NCBI GenBank assembly: GCA_017592665.1
Contig: JAGFNW010000012.1
Coordinates: forward strand, 49,817 to 113,816
Reading direction: 5' to 3'
Length of the DNA: 64,000 nucleotides
Source: Streptosporangiaceae bacterium NEAU-GS5
GTDB lineage: Bacteria > Actinomycetota > Actinomycetes > Streptosporangiales > Streptosporangiaceae
Of the stretch, positions 15,766 to 24,612 are shown in pieces. The notes below the pieces were generated by a model. That model saw nothing but the letters and a program-made list of their open reading frames with translations. It had not been told where the DNA came from and did no database searches. The number at the start of each line of letters is the position of its first letter. The stretch's first letter is position 1. Both the position numbers and the translations under genes were made by a program.

Positions 15766-16932
15766 ATGACGAACACCCCCGCCGGCTGGTATCCGGACCC
15801 ATACGACCCGCGCCGGCTGCGCTGGTGGGACGGATCCCAGTGGACCGACTCCACGCACCCCCTGGAGCAGGGGGCTGAGCAGACGGTTCAGGCGCCTGAG
15901 ACGTCGCCCACGGCGCAGTATGGAGGTCTGCCTTCCGCCGCTTCCTCCGGCGCCTCGCCCGGGGGCCGGGCGGGCGGCTCTGGCGGGTTGTCGGGGCAGT
16001 TCGCGCCCCCCAGCGGTCAAGGGCCGGCCGGCGGTCAAGAGCCGCCCAGCGGTCAAGGTTTCGGCGGGCCCGGGCAGCCGCCCTCGTATGGCGATCCCGC
16101 CCTGTGGGGCGGGGGTCAGACCGCGCAGCTGCCGATGCCCGACTTCGGGTCGCAGCCGCAGCGCAATTCGGCCATGCCCTGGGTGCTCGGCGGGGTCGCG
16201 CTGCTCGCGGCGCTGGCGCTCATCCTCGGCGGCACCCTGTTCCTGCTGAATCGGGCCAACAACGACCAGCCGGTCGCGCGCGACGTGACGCAGGCGCCTC
16301 TTTCTCCCGGCGCGACCAACGGCCCGCAGGAGTCGCCCACACCCGGGCCAAGCGTGTCGGCGTCCCCGCAGACGCCGCCGACGCCTGTCGACGGGCGGAT
16401 CAGCGACCCGGTGACCGGTCTGTCGTATCCGTTCCCCGGCAAGCCGTGGGAGGTCCGCACCCAGCCCTTCACACAGTCCGGTGACCCGACCGAGCTCGTG
16501 ATCACGAGCGGCTACTCGGCCGTCTCCATGGCCGCGTACGACGGGAAGAAGGGCGACGACTGGGTGGGTTCGGTTTACGCGGCCCAGCTGCCCGAGGTCT
16601 TCCCGTATCAGAGCAGCAACGACCTCGAGGTCGCGACCGGCAGCCTGCTCACCGGCTACGAGCAGTCCTTCTACGGCCCGCAGCACACGAGGGAGATCCT
16701 GCGGAACGAGGCGCTCACGGTCAGCGGGCATCAGGGATGGATCGTGGAGTTCCAGATGGACTTCACGGCGCAATCCAACGCCAACCACTGGAAGTGGAAG
16801 AAGGAGCGCGGGGCGTTCGTGCTGGTCGACAGGGGTCAGGGGGAGCGCCCGTCGATGCTCTACATCTCCGTGCCCGACAATCTGGACCAATCGGTAATCA
16901 CCCAGGTGCTGGACTCGCTCGAAGCCAGCTGA
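15766..16932 (+). CDS. DUF2510 membrane protein
   Basis: 388 residues. The N-terminus has the DUF2510 signature (AGWYPDPYDPRRLRWWDGSQW, Trp-rich, residues 6-26 with key W8, W19, W20, W25). A Gly/Pro/Gln-rich tail with repeated SGQG segments follows, and then one transmembrane helix (about 138-162). The outside domain (about 210-388) is globular, with EVRTQPF and GYEQSFYGP; I do not recognise it. DUF2510 proteins are common actinobacterial membrane proteins of unknown function. A TAGGCT box 6 nt before the ATG suggests a leaderless mRNA. Confidence 0.85.
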   Translation: MTNTPAGWYPDPYDPRRLRWWDGSQWTDSTHPLEQGAEQTVQAPETSPTAQYGGLPSAASSGASPGGRAGGSGGLSGQFAPPSGQGPAGGQEPPSGQGFGGPGQPPSYGDPALWGGGQTAQLPMPDFGSQPQRNSAMPWVLGGVALLAALALILGGTLFLLNRANNDQPVARDVTQAPLSPGATNGPQESPTPGPSVSASPQTPPTPVDGRISDPVTGLSYPFPGKPWEVRTQPFTQSGDPTELVITSGYSAVSMAAYDGKKGDDWVGSVYAAQLPEVFPYQSSNDLEVATGSLLTGYEQSFYGPQHTREILRNEALTVSGHQGWIVEFQMDFTAQSNANHWKWKKERGAFVLVDRGQGERPSMLYISVPDNLDQSVITQVLDSLEAS

Positions 16933-16941
16933 CCGCCCTAC

Positions 16942-16947
16942 TACCCT
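16942..16947 (+). promoter_or_regulatory. -10 box, leaderless promoter of orn
   Basis: TACCCT is 6 nt before the ATG at 16954. The intervening GAGGGT is too close to the ATG to act as a ribosome binding site. Confidence 0.45.
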
Positions 16948-16953
16948 GAGGGT

Positions 16954-17550
16954 ATGACTGACCTGCTGGTCTGGATCGACTGTGAGATGACCGGGCTCGA
17001 CCTCGGCCGGGACGCGCTCGTCGAGGTGGCCTGCATCGTCACCGACGGCGAGCTGAACCAGCTGGACGAGGGCGTCGATGTAGTGATCAAGCCGCCGCCG
17101 GAGGCGCTCGAACAGATGTCGGAGGTCGTGCGCTCCATGCACACGGCGTCCGGGCTGCTCGGCGCGCTCGGAGGCGGGGTGACGCTGGCGGAGGCCGAGG
17201 CGATCGTCCTCGAATACATACGCGGCCACATCGCCGAGCCGAAGAAGGCGCCGCTGTGCGGCAACTCGATCGCCACCGACCGCTCCTTCCTGGCGCGTGA
17301 CATGCCGATCGTCGACGCCTACCTGCACTACCGCATGATCGACGTCTCGTCGATCAAGGAGCTGGCCCGCCGATGGTATCCGCGGGTCTACTTCGCCTCC
17401 CCGGAGAAGCAGGGCGGCCACCGCGCGCTCGCCGACATCACCGAGAGCATCAGAGAGCTGCGCTACTACCGGGCCGCGGTGTTCGTGCCGCAGCCCGGCC
17501 CCGACTCGGCCACGGCTCGTGACGTGGCCGAGGCGATATCGGGTTCGTAG
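16954..17550 (+). CDS. orn: Oligoribonuclease
   Basis: 198 residues, the usual length. It is a DEDDh 3'-5' exonuclease that degrades 2-5-nt RNAs, including pGpG from cyclic-di-GMP breakdown. [10 protein letters not shown] supplies the first Asp-Glu pair, [16 protein letters not shown] the second Asp, and [11 protein letters not shown] the final His and Asp. It is encoded just before tRNA-His and has its own -10-like box. Confidence 0.96.
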   Translation: MTDLLVWIDCEMTGLDLGRDALVEVACIVTDGELNQLDEGVDVVIKPPPEALEQMSEVVRSMHTASGLLGALGGGVTLAEAEAIVLEYIRGHIAEPKKAPLCGNSIATDRSFLARDMPIVDAYLHYRMIDVSSIKELARRWYPRVYFASPEKQGGHRALADITESIRELRYYRAAVFVPQPGPDSATARDVAEAISGS

Positions 17551-17607
17551 GACTGGCCTGATACCGCTACACTTTCTGACGTACGCCACCCGGATGGGCG
17601 GCGGATG

Positions 17608-17680
17608 GTGGGTGTAGCTCAGCTGGCAGAGCGCCAGGTTGTGGTCCTGGATGTCGTGGGTTCAAGTCCCATCACTCACC
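17608..17680 (+). tRNA. tRNA-His (anticodon GTG)
   Basis: A full cloverleaf is visible. The acceptor GTGGGTG pairs with CACTCAC, and an extra G at 17608 pairs with the discriminator C at 17680, the mark of tRNA-His. The anticodon stem CCAGG/CCTGG frames loop TTGTGGT (GTG at 17641-17643), and the T arm is GTGGG-TTCAAGT-CCCAT. CCA is not encoded. TACACT (17568-17573) may be its -10 box. Confidence 0.97.
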
Positions 17681-17689
17681 CCAAAACAA

Positions 17690-17720
17690 AAGGCCCGCCC
17701 GGGAAACCGGCGGGCCTTTC
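17690..17720 (+). terminator. Terminator of tRNA-His
   Basis: AAGGCCCGCC (17690-17699) pairs perfectly with GGCGGGCCTT (17709-17718) over a 9-nt loop, followed by TCTGGTTT. The next 160 bp up to 17883 show only a weak GGCTGC/GCAGCC hairpin and no gene. Confidence 0.9.
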
Positions 17721-17883
17721 TGGTTTCGTCGCGCTCTACCGCTCCGGCCCATTTGCGTGGGCGGGCGCCAGCGCCGTCATTCGGGCTCGGGCGGCTGCGG
17801 GCAGCAGCCGGTCCAGCCCAGCCAACCGACCAGCCAGCTGATCAGCCACTCGAATGGGCTCGGAGCAGGTAGCACGACAGGCC

Positions 17884-18594
17884 TTACTTCTTGGGGTGGT
17901 CGATCACTGTGATGACGATGGGCCCGACCGAGAAGCCTGACAGGGCCCCCTGGAAGTGACCGGCGGCCTGGAAGCTGGCGTCGATCTGGCTGGTCCCCGA
18001 CGCCTTCACGCTGCCGGCGAAGAAGCCGCGGCGGTTGGTGGTGACGCTCTTGATCTCATCGAAGATGCGAATGTCCACCTTCTGGCCGGCGATGCCCTGC
18101 CACCTGCCCCTGATCTTGGCTTGGAGCCGGCCGAACGCGAAGACCGGGTGGCCCTTGCGCACCACGCGCGGGTGAGCGGTGAAAGGCAGGAAGCGGGTGG
18201 GCGCGATGACCGACAAGGAACTGGCGCGCCCGACCGTCGTGCTGTTGTCGGCGCCGGTGGCCGTCGGGGTGACCGACCAGAAGCCGAGCGGGTCGCGCAG
18301 CTTCACCATGGTGTGGAACGTCCATGTGTCGCCGCTCTGGGTGCCGGTGAGATCCCTGGTGAAGCTCGGCTTCTCCTCCGACTGCAGGTGGAGCGTGACG
18401 TTCACGCCGTCGCTCTTGACGGTGAACGTGACGGGGACCGGTTTGTCGGCCAGGATCACCTGGAGTGGCTTGACCTCTGGTGGTTCGACTTTGGGTGGAG
18501 CGGCCATAGTGGCGCCGGCGGTCCCCGCGATCAGCAGAGCGCCGCCGAGCACACCACTGAGGAGAGCCGTAGCTGTGCCCTTCGCCAACGCCAT
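17884..18594 (-). CDS. Secreted beta-rich protein of unknown function
   Basis: 236 residues, ATG preceded by GGAAGG. The N-terminus is a typical Sec signal peptide (about 1-31, with a TAGATMAAP cleavage region). The mature chain looks like two immunoglobulin-type beta domains: the first with [16 protein letters not shown] and the second with [15 protein letters not shown] and [13 protein letters not shown]. The latter resembles the bacterial Ig domains that lie at the ends of secreted proteins. No catalytic motif is evident. Confidence 0.75.
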   Translation of the reverse strand: MALAKGTATALLSGVLGGALLIAGTAGATMAAPPKVEPPEVKPLQVILADKPVPVTFTVKSDGVNVTLHLQSEEKPSFTRDLTGTQSGDTWTFHTMVKLRDPLGFWSVTPTATGADNSTTVGRASSLSVIAPTRFLPFTAHPRVVRKGHPVFAFGRLQAKIRGRWQGIAGQKVDIRIFDEIKSVTTNRRGFFAGSVKASGTSQIDASFQAAGHFQGALSGFSVGPIVITVIDHPKK

Positions 18595-18809
18595 CTCCTC
18601 CCTTCCTGGTGGTGTTGGGTGCTGTTACCCGGGTAGCGTTCCACCACGTTCCATCACGTCCCAAGACCGAAGATTCCCCGGCAATTGCGAAGCTGACGGC
18701 AGGAAGTCAAGGGGATTGCCCCCAAAGGTTGATATTGCGGGTTATGCTGCCTCAAACCGCTTACGCCAGCGCGGGGGGCTCGGCAACTCGACCCAGCCAC
18801 GGAGGCCGG

Positions 18810-19028
18810 ATGAGGGTCCACGAACGCGCCGTAATGGGCTTGAGCAAGCGCGAGACCGAGGTCATGGAGTTGATCGCGACCGGCCATTCCAATGGCGAGA
18901 TCGCGCAGCGCCTGTTCCTCAGCGAAAAGACCGTCAAGAACCACGTGAACCGGATCTACTCCAAGCTTGGAGTGGACTCCAGGGTCACCGCCATCGGCCG
19001 CTGGCTCGGCGGCGAAATGGACGACTGA
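18810..19028 (+). CDS. Single-domain LuxR/GerE-type DNA-binding protein
   Basis: 72 residues; ATG with GGAGG 5 nt upstream. Nearly the whole protein is the GerE helix-turn-helix ([18 protein letters not shown], then [21 protein letters not shown]), without a receiver or sensor domain. Such stand-alone LuxR proteins resemble WhiE/BldA-type small regulators, but the target is unknown. It ends 5 bp before the 3' end of the lysine aminotransferase gene, which is convergent. Confidence 0.85.
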   Translation: MRVHERAVMGLSKRETEVMELIATGHSNGEIAQRLFLSEKTVKNHVNRIYSKLGVDSRVTAIGRWLGGEMDD

Positions 19029-19033
19029 ACCAT

Positions 19034-20329
19034 TCACGCGAGTGCGGCCCGCAAGCGGGCCACGCCGTACTCCAGCTCCTCGGGGAGGACGGACAGGGCG
19101 GGCCTGAGCCTGACCGACGTCTCCCCGCAGGGCAGCATGAGCACGCCGACGTCGCCCTCGTCCCGGAGCCGGGCCAGCAGCGCGGCCCGGTCGGGCGCGC
19201 CGCCTGACCGCTCGGGCAGGTCGAAGGCGCACATGAGGCCGCGTCCGCGGGCGTTGACCAGCAGGCCGTCGGCCTCGAGCGTGGCCAGCTCGCCGAGCAG
19301 CTTGTCGCCGAGCACGGCGGCGCGCGGGATGAGCCCGTCGCGTTCGATGATCTCCAGCATCCGCCGCGACCTGACCATGTCGACAAGGCCGCCGCCCCAG
19401 GTCGAGTTGATCCGGCCGCTGACCCGGAACACGTTGTCGGGCACGAGATCCACCCGGCGGCCCGCCATGATCCCGCCGACCTGGACCTTCTTCGCGAACG
19501 CCACGATGTCGGGGGCGAGGCCCAGCTGCTGGTACGCCCAGGGGGTGCCGGTCAGCCCGGCCCCGGTCTGCACCTCGTCCATGATGAACAGCGCGTCGTA
19601 CTCGTGGCAGAGGGCCTGCATGGCCTGAAGGAATTCGGGGCGCAGGTGGTTGTCGCCGCCCTCGCCCTGGATGGGCTCGGCGATGAAGCAGGCGATGTCG
19701 TGCTCGTGGCGTTCGAACGCGGCACGCGCCTGCGCCAGCGCGCGCTCCTCGGCCGCCTCGACGTCGCCGAAGTGGATGGCGGGCACGTCGATCCTCGGCC
19801 AGCCGAAGGTGGGGTAGCGCTCGGTCTTGACCGGGTCGGTGTTGGTGAGGGACAGCGTGTAGCCGCTGCGGCCGTGGAAGGCGCGGGTCAGGTGGAGAAC
19901 CTTCGTGCCGAGGCCCGGATGCCGGCCGTGGGCCTCGTTCCAGCGGCTCTTCCAGTCGAAGGCGCACTTCAGCGCATTCTCGACGGCGAGCGCGCCGCCT
20001 TCGACGAAGAACAGGTGAGGCAGGGCCTCGTCGCCCAGCACGCGGGCGAAGGTCTCCACGAAGTCGGCGAACTCGACCGTGTAGAGATCGGAGTTGGCCG
20101 GTTTGTTGGCCGCCACACGGCCGAGCTCGGCCAGGAACTCCGGGTCGTCGTCGAACGGGTTCACGCCCAGCGGCGCCGACGCGAAGAACGTATAGAAGTC
20201 CAGATATTTACGGCCATTTCGGGCGTCTACCAGCCACGAGCCGCTGCTACGCGCGGTGTCGAGAACCAGGTGATAACCGTCCACCAGAAGGTGGCGCGCC
20301 AGGGTGCCGCGCACGTCGTCCGGGTCCAT
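19034..20329 (-). CDS. lat: L-lysine 6-aminotransferase
   Basis: 431 residues, full length for the family. It is a class III (ornithine/4-aminobutyrate-type) PLP enzyme that turns L-lysine and 2-oxoglutarate into allysine (closing to piperideine-6-carboxylate) and glutamate. FYTFFASAPLGVN, the FVEGGALAVENALK cofactor region, FIMDEVQTGAGLTG and the PLP lysine in VAFAKKVQVGG match Lat. The product feeds 2-aminoadipate, pipecolate or beta-lactam pathways, but no dehydrogenase or antibiotic genes are nearby. The closest neighbour is the LuxR-type gene convergent with it. Confidence 0.93.
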   Translation of the reverse strand: MDPDDVRGTLARHLLVDGYHLVLDTARSSGSWLVDARNGRKYLDFYTFFASAPLGVNPFDDDPEFLAELGRVAANKPANSDLYTVEFADFVETFARVLGDEALPHLFFVEGGALAVENALKCAFDWKSRWNEAHGRHPGLGTKVLHLTRAFHGRSGYTLSLTNTDPVKTERYPTFGWPRIDVPAIHFGDVEAAEERALAQARAAFERHEHDIACFIAEPIQGEGGDNHLRPEFLQAMQALCHEYDALFIMDEVQTGAGLTGTPWAYQQLGLAPDIVAFAKKVQVGGIMAGRRVDLVPDNVFRVSGRINSTWGGGLVDMVRSRRMLEIIERDGLIPRAAVLGDKLLGELATLEADGLLVNARGRGLMCAFDLPERSGGAPDRAALLARLRDEGDVGVLMLPCGETSVRLRPALSVLPEELEYGVARLRAALA

Positions 20330-20408
20330 GTCGCCTCCTCATTGAGCCGTCCAGACAGAACTATTTGTTCATGGTGGGCGTCAAATGTGAAGGCTTTTCG
20401 GAAACCTG

Positions 20409-20942
20409 TCAGGCAGGCGCGAGCTTCTTCACCCTGAAGGCGAGGTACAGCAGGGCGATCCCGAACACGATCGCGAACACCCCGATGAGCCAGACGATGG
20501 CGATGGCCCCGCTCGCCGGCCAGATCAGCAGGAGCAGGCCGAAAATCACCGACAGCGCGCCGCTGAGCACCAGCATCCACTCACTGTCGATCTCCCTGTG
20601 CAGCACGATGGCCGCGATGATCTCCATGACGCCGGTCACGATGAACCAGATCGCGATCAGCAGCAGCAGCGCGAACGTGGTGATCTTGGGCCAGACCAGA
20701 ACGACGATTCCGGCGACGATGCCGACGATGCCGGAGAAGGCCAGCCATCCCCGGGACTGGCCGCCTCCACCCCGGAAAGCCGCATACAGCGCGAATCCCC
20801 CGTTCACGATCGCGTAGACGCCGAACAGGATCACCAGCGCCAGCACCGTGATCTTCGGCCAGATGATCGCCATCAACCCGAACAGGATCGCCAGCACACC
20901 ACGGACCGCAATAACCCACCAAGTAGAAGAAACAGCCTCCAT
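20409..20942 (-). CDS. HdeD-type membrane protein (DUF308)
   Basis: 177 residues with six hydrophobic helices in three hairpin-like pairs, each with a PKI/WPKIT-like turn (IWPKITVL, VWPKITTF, IWPASGAI), the HdeD signature. In enterobacteria HdeD contributes to acid tolerance; in actinomycetes its role is not defined. The chain ends FRVKKLAPA. It lies just left of copy B of the repeat element, which fills the gap to the penicillin-binding protein. Confidence 0.9.
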   Translation of the reverse strand: MEAVSSTWWVIAVRGVLAILFGLMAIIWPKITVLALVILFGVYAIVNGGFALYAAFRGGGGQSRGWLAFSGIVGIVAGIVVLVWPKITTFALLLLIAIWFIVTGVMEIIAAIVLHREIDSEWMLVLSGALSVIFGLLLLIWPASGAIAIVWLIGVFAIVFGIALLYLAFRVKKLAPA

Positions 20943-20980
20943 GTCCCCTTTATCCCCCCGAATCCCCTCCCCCTAACTGC

Positions 20981-21141
20981 GCGTGATCTTGCGGGAATTC
21001 CCAAAACCCTGCCCAGAGCGTCCGTGATCTTGCACGTTCTCCCATTGCCCAGGTCAACCCGTTCGTGATCATGCAATGCATGTGCATTGCATGATCACCG
21101 ACGCGCTGACCTGCGACGCGGGAGTTCGCGCAAGATCACGC
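20981..21141. repeat. Copy B of the 41-bp-period element with palindromic centre
   Basis: Forward units GTGATC(T/A)TGC begin at 20983, 21024 and 21065. A perfect 16-bp inverted repeat (arms 21065-21080 and 21083-21098, TG between) forms the centre. The inverted arm repeats the signal: reverse units end at 21098 and 21139, again 41 bp apart. Forward GCGTGATCTTGC and reverse GCGCAAGATCACGC thus frame about 160 bp. It is intergenic. Confidence 0.9.
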
Positions 21142-21171
21142 GCGCCTGCGGTCTGCGGGATCAGGGGGTTG

Positions 21172-22773
21172 TTAGAGGGCGCTGAGGAAGCGGGCGGCTA
21201 TGGGGACGGCGGTGTCGTGGCCGGTGCCGCCGTGTTCTACGAAGACGGAGAAGGCGAGGTCGCCGCGGAAGCCGACGAACCAGGCGTGGTCTTGGCCGCC
21301 CTGCCAGTCTTCGGCGGTGCCGGTCTTGCCGGAGGTGTCGGCCGGCAGGCCCGCGCCGGCGGCCGTGCCGTCGAGGGTGACCTGGGTCATCATGGCGCGG
21401 AGGCCGTCGGCCACGCCCGGCGCGAGGGGCACGCTCTGCGCCGCGGGCGCGTCGGCCATGAGCCGGGGCGTACGCCAGGTGCCGTCCTTGACGGCGGCGG
21501 CCATCAGCGCCATGCACAGCGGCGTGGCCTCGACCGTGCCCTGGCCGAACGAGTCTTCGGCCAGCGCGTCGTTGCCGTCCGGTGGGACCATCGTGCCGCA
21601 GACGCCGACCGGCAAGGTCGCGTTGATGCCGAAGGTCTTGGCGGCGGCCTGCAGCGTGTCCTTGTTCAGGCGTTCCACGGCGAGCTGGGCGAACGTGGTG
21701 TTGCACGACAGCGCGTACGCCTCGCGGAAGGTCACCGTGCCGTGGTCGGCGCCCTGGTAGTTGCTGATGGTCCGCCCGTTGGGGATCGTGTACGCCGAGG
21801 GGCAGCCGACCGGGGCGTCCAGCGCCATCCCGGCCTGGATCAGCGCGGCGGCGGTGACCGTCTTGAACGTCGACCCGGGGGCGAACTTCCGCTCGAACGC
21901 GCCGTGCCCGCCCAGCCGATCGGCCACGGCGAGGATGTCGCCCGTCGAAGGCTGCACGACGACGACCGCGGCGGGCTGCGTGACGGCGTCGAGCGCCCGC
22001 GCCGCGGCGGCCTGGGTGAAGTAGTCGAATGTCGTACGGACCCGGTCAGGCCCCGGATGATCGGCGTGCTCGAGGATCCGGCGCGGTTGCTGCCCAGGGT
22101 TGGCGACCTCCAGCGCCCATCCGATGCTCACGCCGGTCGCGGGGCGCGGCAGCCGCGCCGACAGGTCGGCGAGATAGGGCTCGGCGTCGTTGGCCTGCGG
22201 GAAGGTCATGTCCTGCCGGGTGACGAGCTGGGCCGCCGGCACGGGCAGGCTGACCCGGTTGAGCTGTCCGCCGGGCTGAAGGTCGGGCAGCATGGTCGCC
22301 GGCGTCCAGAGCACCTTCCAGACCAGGTCGCGGACCGCGAGGTGCAGCACCGAACTGGTCTTCCAGGTCATGTCGTAGCCGACCAGCTTCCGCTCGGCCG
22401 TGAAGGGCAGCTCCGCCGTCTCCTCGCCCGTGCGGTTGACGGCCGAATACACGAACTTCACCGGCGCGTTCAGCGTGGCCTCGTCGAACGCCTGGTGCTG
22501 GGCCACGTAGTCGGCGGGCGGCTCTTCGACGAACTGCCGCATCGACTCATAGTCGCGGGCGGTCCAGTCGGACAGGTAGAGTCGCGCGGTCTCCTCGGGC
22601 GTTCCGTCGACCTCGGTGTCGGAGGCGAACGGCACGGGCGTGGCCGTCGGCGTGGGGCTGCCCATGCTGATCGTCACCCGGTGGTCGTCACCGGTGACGA
22701 TGAGGCCGATCACCCCAGCGACCACGATGGTGACGACCACCGCGATCAGGGTGAAAAGTGGACCTCTGCGCAT
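21172..22773 (-). CDS. Penicillin-binding protein (MecA_N/NTF2-like plus transpeptidase)
   Basis: 533 residues from the ATG at 22773, which has GGAGAGG about 7 nt upstream. A membrane anchor (about 4-25) precedes a Pro/Thr linker and an NTF2-like MecA_N domain (about 50-165). A linker domain and the transpeptidase domain follow, with SxxK (GSTFK, Ser about 301), SxN (SCN, about 354) and KTG (SGKTGTAED, about 481). It cross-links peptidoglycan and is the target of beta-lactams. It lies head-to-head with the spermidine-synthase-like gene, 82 bp apart. Confidence 0.93.
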   Translation of the reverse strand: MRRGPLFTLIAVVVTIVVAGVIGLIVTGDDHRVTISMGSPTPTATPVPFASDTEVDGTPEETARLYLSDWTARDYESMRQFVEEPPADYVAQHQAFDEATLNAPVKFVYSAVNRTGEETAELPFTAERKLVGYDMTWKTSSVLHLAVRDLVWKVLWTPATMLPDLQPGGQLNRVSLPVPAAQLVTRQDMTFPQANDAEPYLADLSARLPRPATGVSIGWALEVANPGQQPRRILEHADHPGPDRVRTTFDYFTQAAAARALDAVTQPAAVVVVQPSTGDILAVADRLGGHGAFERKFAPGSTFKTVTAAALIQAGMALDAPVGCPSAYTIPNGRTISNYQGADHGTVTFREAYALSCNTTFAQLAVERLNKDTLQAAAKTFGINATLPVGVCGTMVPPDGNDALAEDSFGQGTVEATPLCMALMAAAVKDGTWRTPRLMADAPAAQSVPLAPGVADGLRAMMTQVTLDGTAAGAGLPADTSGKTGTAEDWQGGQDHAWFVGFRGDLAFSVFVEHGGTGHDTAVPIAARFLSAL

Positions 22774-22855
22774 ACGGCGCCTCTCCGGGGGGGTTCGCCG
22801 GCCCGTAGTGCTGTCAGGTGCTCTCCTGGATATACCACGCAAGGAGGACAGTCAG

Positions 22856-23698
22856 GTGTCGAAGGACACAGGCCCGGCCCCCGGCCGCTATCCGGTCGAC
22901 TCGGGCGAGGTCGAGTTGCTGCGCGACCTCGACCGGCCCACAGGCTGGGTGCTCATGATGGGCGGCGTCCCCCAGTCGTACGTCGACCTGGCCGACCCCG
23001 CCTATCTGGACTTCGATTACGTCCGGCTGATGGCCGACGTCATCGACTGCCTGCCGCCCGGCCCGCTCGACGTGACGCACGTCGGCGGCGGGGCCTTCAC
23101 GCTCCCCCGCTACGTCGCCGCGACCCGCACGGGCTCGCATCAGATCGTGGCCGAGCCCGACGCCGCCCTGGTCCAGCTGGTTCGCGAGCGGTTACGGCTG
23201 AAGTCCGTGCCACGGCTGAAGGTGCGCGTCATGGGCGGCCGGGAGGTGGTCCAGGGGCTCGGCGACGAGTCGGCCGACCTGTTCGTGCTCGACGCGTTCG
23301 TCGCGGCGACCATGCCGGTCGAGCTGGCGACCGCCGAATACATGGGCGACATCGCCCGCGTGCTGAAGCCACGCGGCACGCTGCTCGTCAACGCGGCCGA
23401 CGGCAAAGGCCTCGCCTTCGTACGGCGCCTGGCGGCGACCGTGCGCGGCACGTTCACCAACGTCGTGCTGCTGGCCGAGCCTGGCATCCTCCGCGGCCGC
23501 CGGTTCGGCAATCTCATCCTGGCCGCGTCGCGCGGGCCCTTGCCGTACGAGGAGCTGAACCGGAAGGCGGCGCGGGGGTTACAGCGGGCGCGCTGTGTCT
23601 ACGGCGACGACCTGGTGAACTTCGTCGCCGGAGCCGCGCCCATACGCGACGGCGAGCCCGTCGTCGCCCCCGTGCCACCCCCCGCCGTCTTCGGCTGA
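22856..23698 (+). CDS. Spermidine-synthase-like methyltransferase-fold protein
   Basis: 280 residues; GTG with AAGGAGG 8 nt upstream. A Rossmann-type core is visible: LDVTHVGGGAFTLPRYV (nucleotide-binding Gly loop), then VRVMGGREVVQGL and ADLFVLDAFVAATMP, corresponding to the aspartate that contacts the propylamine acceptor in spermidine synthases. The family (spermine/spermidine synthase-like) also contains methyltransferase-like members without known substrate. No S-adenosylmethionine decarboxylase is nearby, so polyamine synthesis is unproven. Confidence 0.85.
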   Translation: MSKDTGPAPGRYPVDSGEVELLRDLDRPTGWVLMMGGVPQSYVDLADPAYLDFDYVRLMADVIDCLPPGPLDVTHVGGGAFTLPRYVAATRTGSHQIVAEPDAALVQLVRERLRLKSVPRLKVRVMGGREVVQGLGDESADLFVLDAFVAATMPVELATAEYMGDIARVLKPRGTLLVNAADGKGLAFVRRLAATVRGTFTNVVLLAEPGILRGRRFGNLILAASRGPLPYEELNRKAARGLQRARCVYGDDLVNFVAGAAPIRDGEPVVAPVPPPAVFG

Positions 23699-23716
23699 GC
23701 GCGCCGAAACCAGGAC

Positions 23717-23968
23717 TCAGGCGTTGGCTTTGACGATGTCGTCGATTTTGGCGGCCAAGGTGTAGTCCTTGTCCGTGAGGCCGCCCTTGTCGTGCGTGGT
23801 GAGCGCGAAGTGCAGGGTGCGCCAGCGGATGTCGATGTCGGGATGGTGGTTCATCGCCTCGGCCGCGTCGGCGACGGCCACCACGATGGCGATCGCGGTC
23901 GGGAAGTCACGCGCCTCCACAGTGCGGCGGAGCGTCTCACCGTCTTTGGCCCAGTCGGTTGCGTCCAT
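23717..23968 (-). CDS. Pterin-4a-carbinolamine dehydratase
   Basis: 83 residues from the ATG at 23968, a usual size. NHHPDIDIRWRTLHFALTTH then GGLTDKDYTLAAKID is the family signature, where the two His of NHHP and the Trp take part in catalysis. It dehydrates 4a-hydroxytetrahydropterin, recycling the cofactor of aromatic hydroxylases. No such hydroxylase is in the window. It is 5 bp from the gene at 23974-24582, which precedes it on the same strand. Confidence 0.92.
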   Translation of the reverse strand: MDATDWAKDGETLRRTVEARDFPTAIAIVVAVADAAEAMNHHPDIDIRWRTLHFALTTHDKGGLTDKDYTLAAKIDDIVKANA

Positions 23969-23973
23969 GCCTC

Positions 23974-24582
23974 TCAGCGTAGAGGAGCGCTCCGGCGGCG
24001 CCTTCGGGCCATCGACATGATGCCCCTGACCATGTGCGTGGCATGGGTCTGCACGCGGTTGGCCATGGCGTCGGCGAGGATCGGCTCCAGCTCCGGCATC
24101 AGCCGCGGCAGCTGGGCGAGGCTCCAGTCGTGCCAGTTCGACAGCTTGGTGCCGCCGCAGTCGCTGTCTTCGGCGCGGAAGGCCACCATCACGGGGCACT
24201 GGCGGTTGGCGTGCCCGAGCCAGCCCTCGATGGAGGAGTTGAAGCGGGCGACCCGCGACGGGGCCGCGTAGAACCAGCCGTCGTCACCCAGGTAGTCCTC
24301 GTCGCCGGGACGGGCCGGATATTCGCGGGCCAGGGAGCCATGCAGGAACAGGCCGCTGGCCACCATCAGCTGGCGCCCCTCCGACCAGTCGGTCATATCC
24401 TGCAACGGAGCAGGGACACTCGATTCGATGGACGCGCGCTGATAGCTCGTGGGCTCGCGGGCGAAACGCACGTGAACCTCCGCCCACATGTAATAACACG
24501 CGTCTCCAGCCCCGAAGAACGCGAACGGGAACATCGATTCGACCATGGGCTCACAGTGCCACTGGGCCAAGACTCCTAGCAT
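23974..24582 (-). CDS. Hypothetical protein
   Basis: 202 residues, in the same orientation as and 5 bp upstream of the carbinolamine dehydratase, so possibly one operon. I recognise no domain. The sequence is globular and aromatic-rich (FPFAFFGAGDACYYMW, GWFYAAPSRV, NWHDWSLAQLP) with three Cys and a basic tail (ARRRRRSAPLR). The start is uncertain: the ATG at 24582 has TAGGAG downstream rather than upstream, and the ATG at residue 13 is an alternative. Confidence 0.65.
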   Translation of the reverse strand: MLGVLAQWHCEPMVESMFPFAFFGAGDACYYMWAEVHVRFAREPTSYQRASIESSVPAPLQDMTDWSEGRQLMVASGLFLHGSLAREYPARPGDEDYLGDDGWFYAAPSRVARFNSSIEGWLGHANRQCPVMVAFRAEDSDCGGTKLSNWHDWSLAQLPRLMPELEPILADAMANRVQTHATHMVRGIMSMARRRRRSAPLR

Positions 24583-24612
24583 CCGTAGGATTACCGGGCT
24601 TTACTGGTCTTC

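Noticed and set aside
17721..17883. Possible gene or RNA between the tRNA terminator and the secreted protein
   Set aside because: No start or ribosome site and only a weak 6-bp hairpin.
18716..18748. Promoter TTGCCC/TATGCT upstream of the small LuxR gene
   Set aside because: The spacer is 21 nt, too long for a standard promoter.
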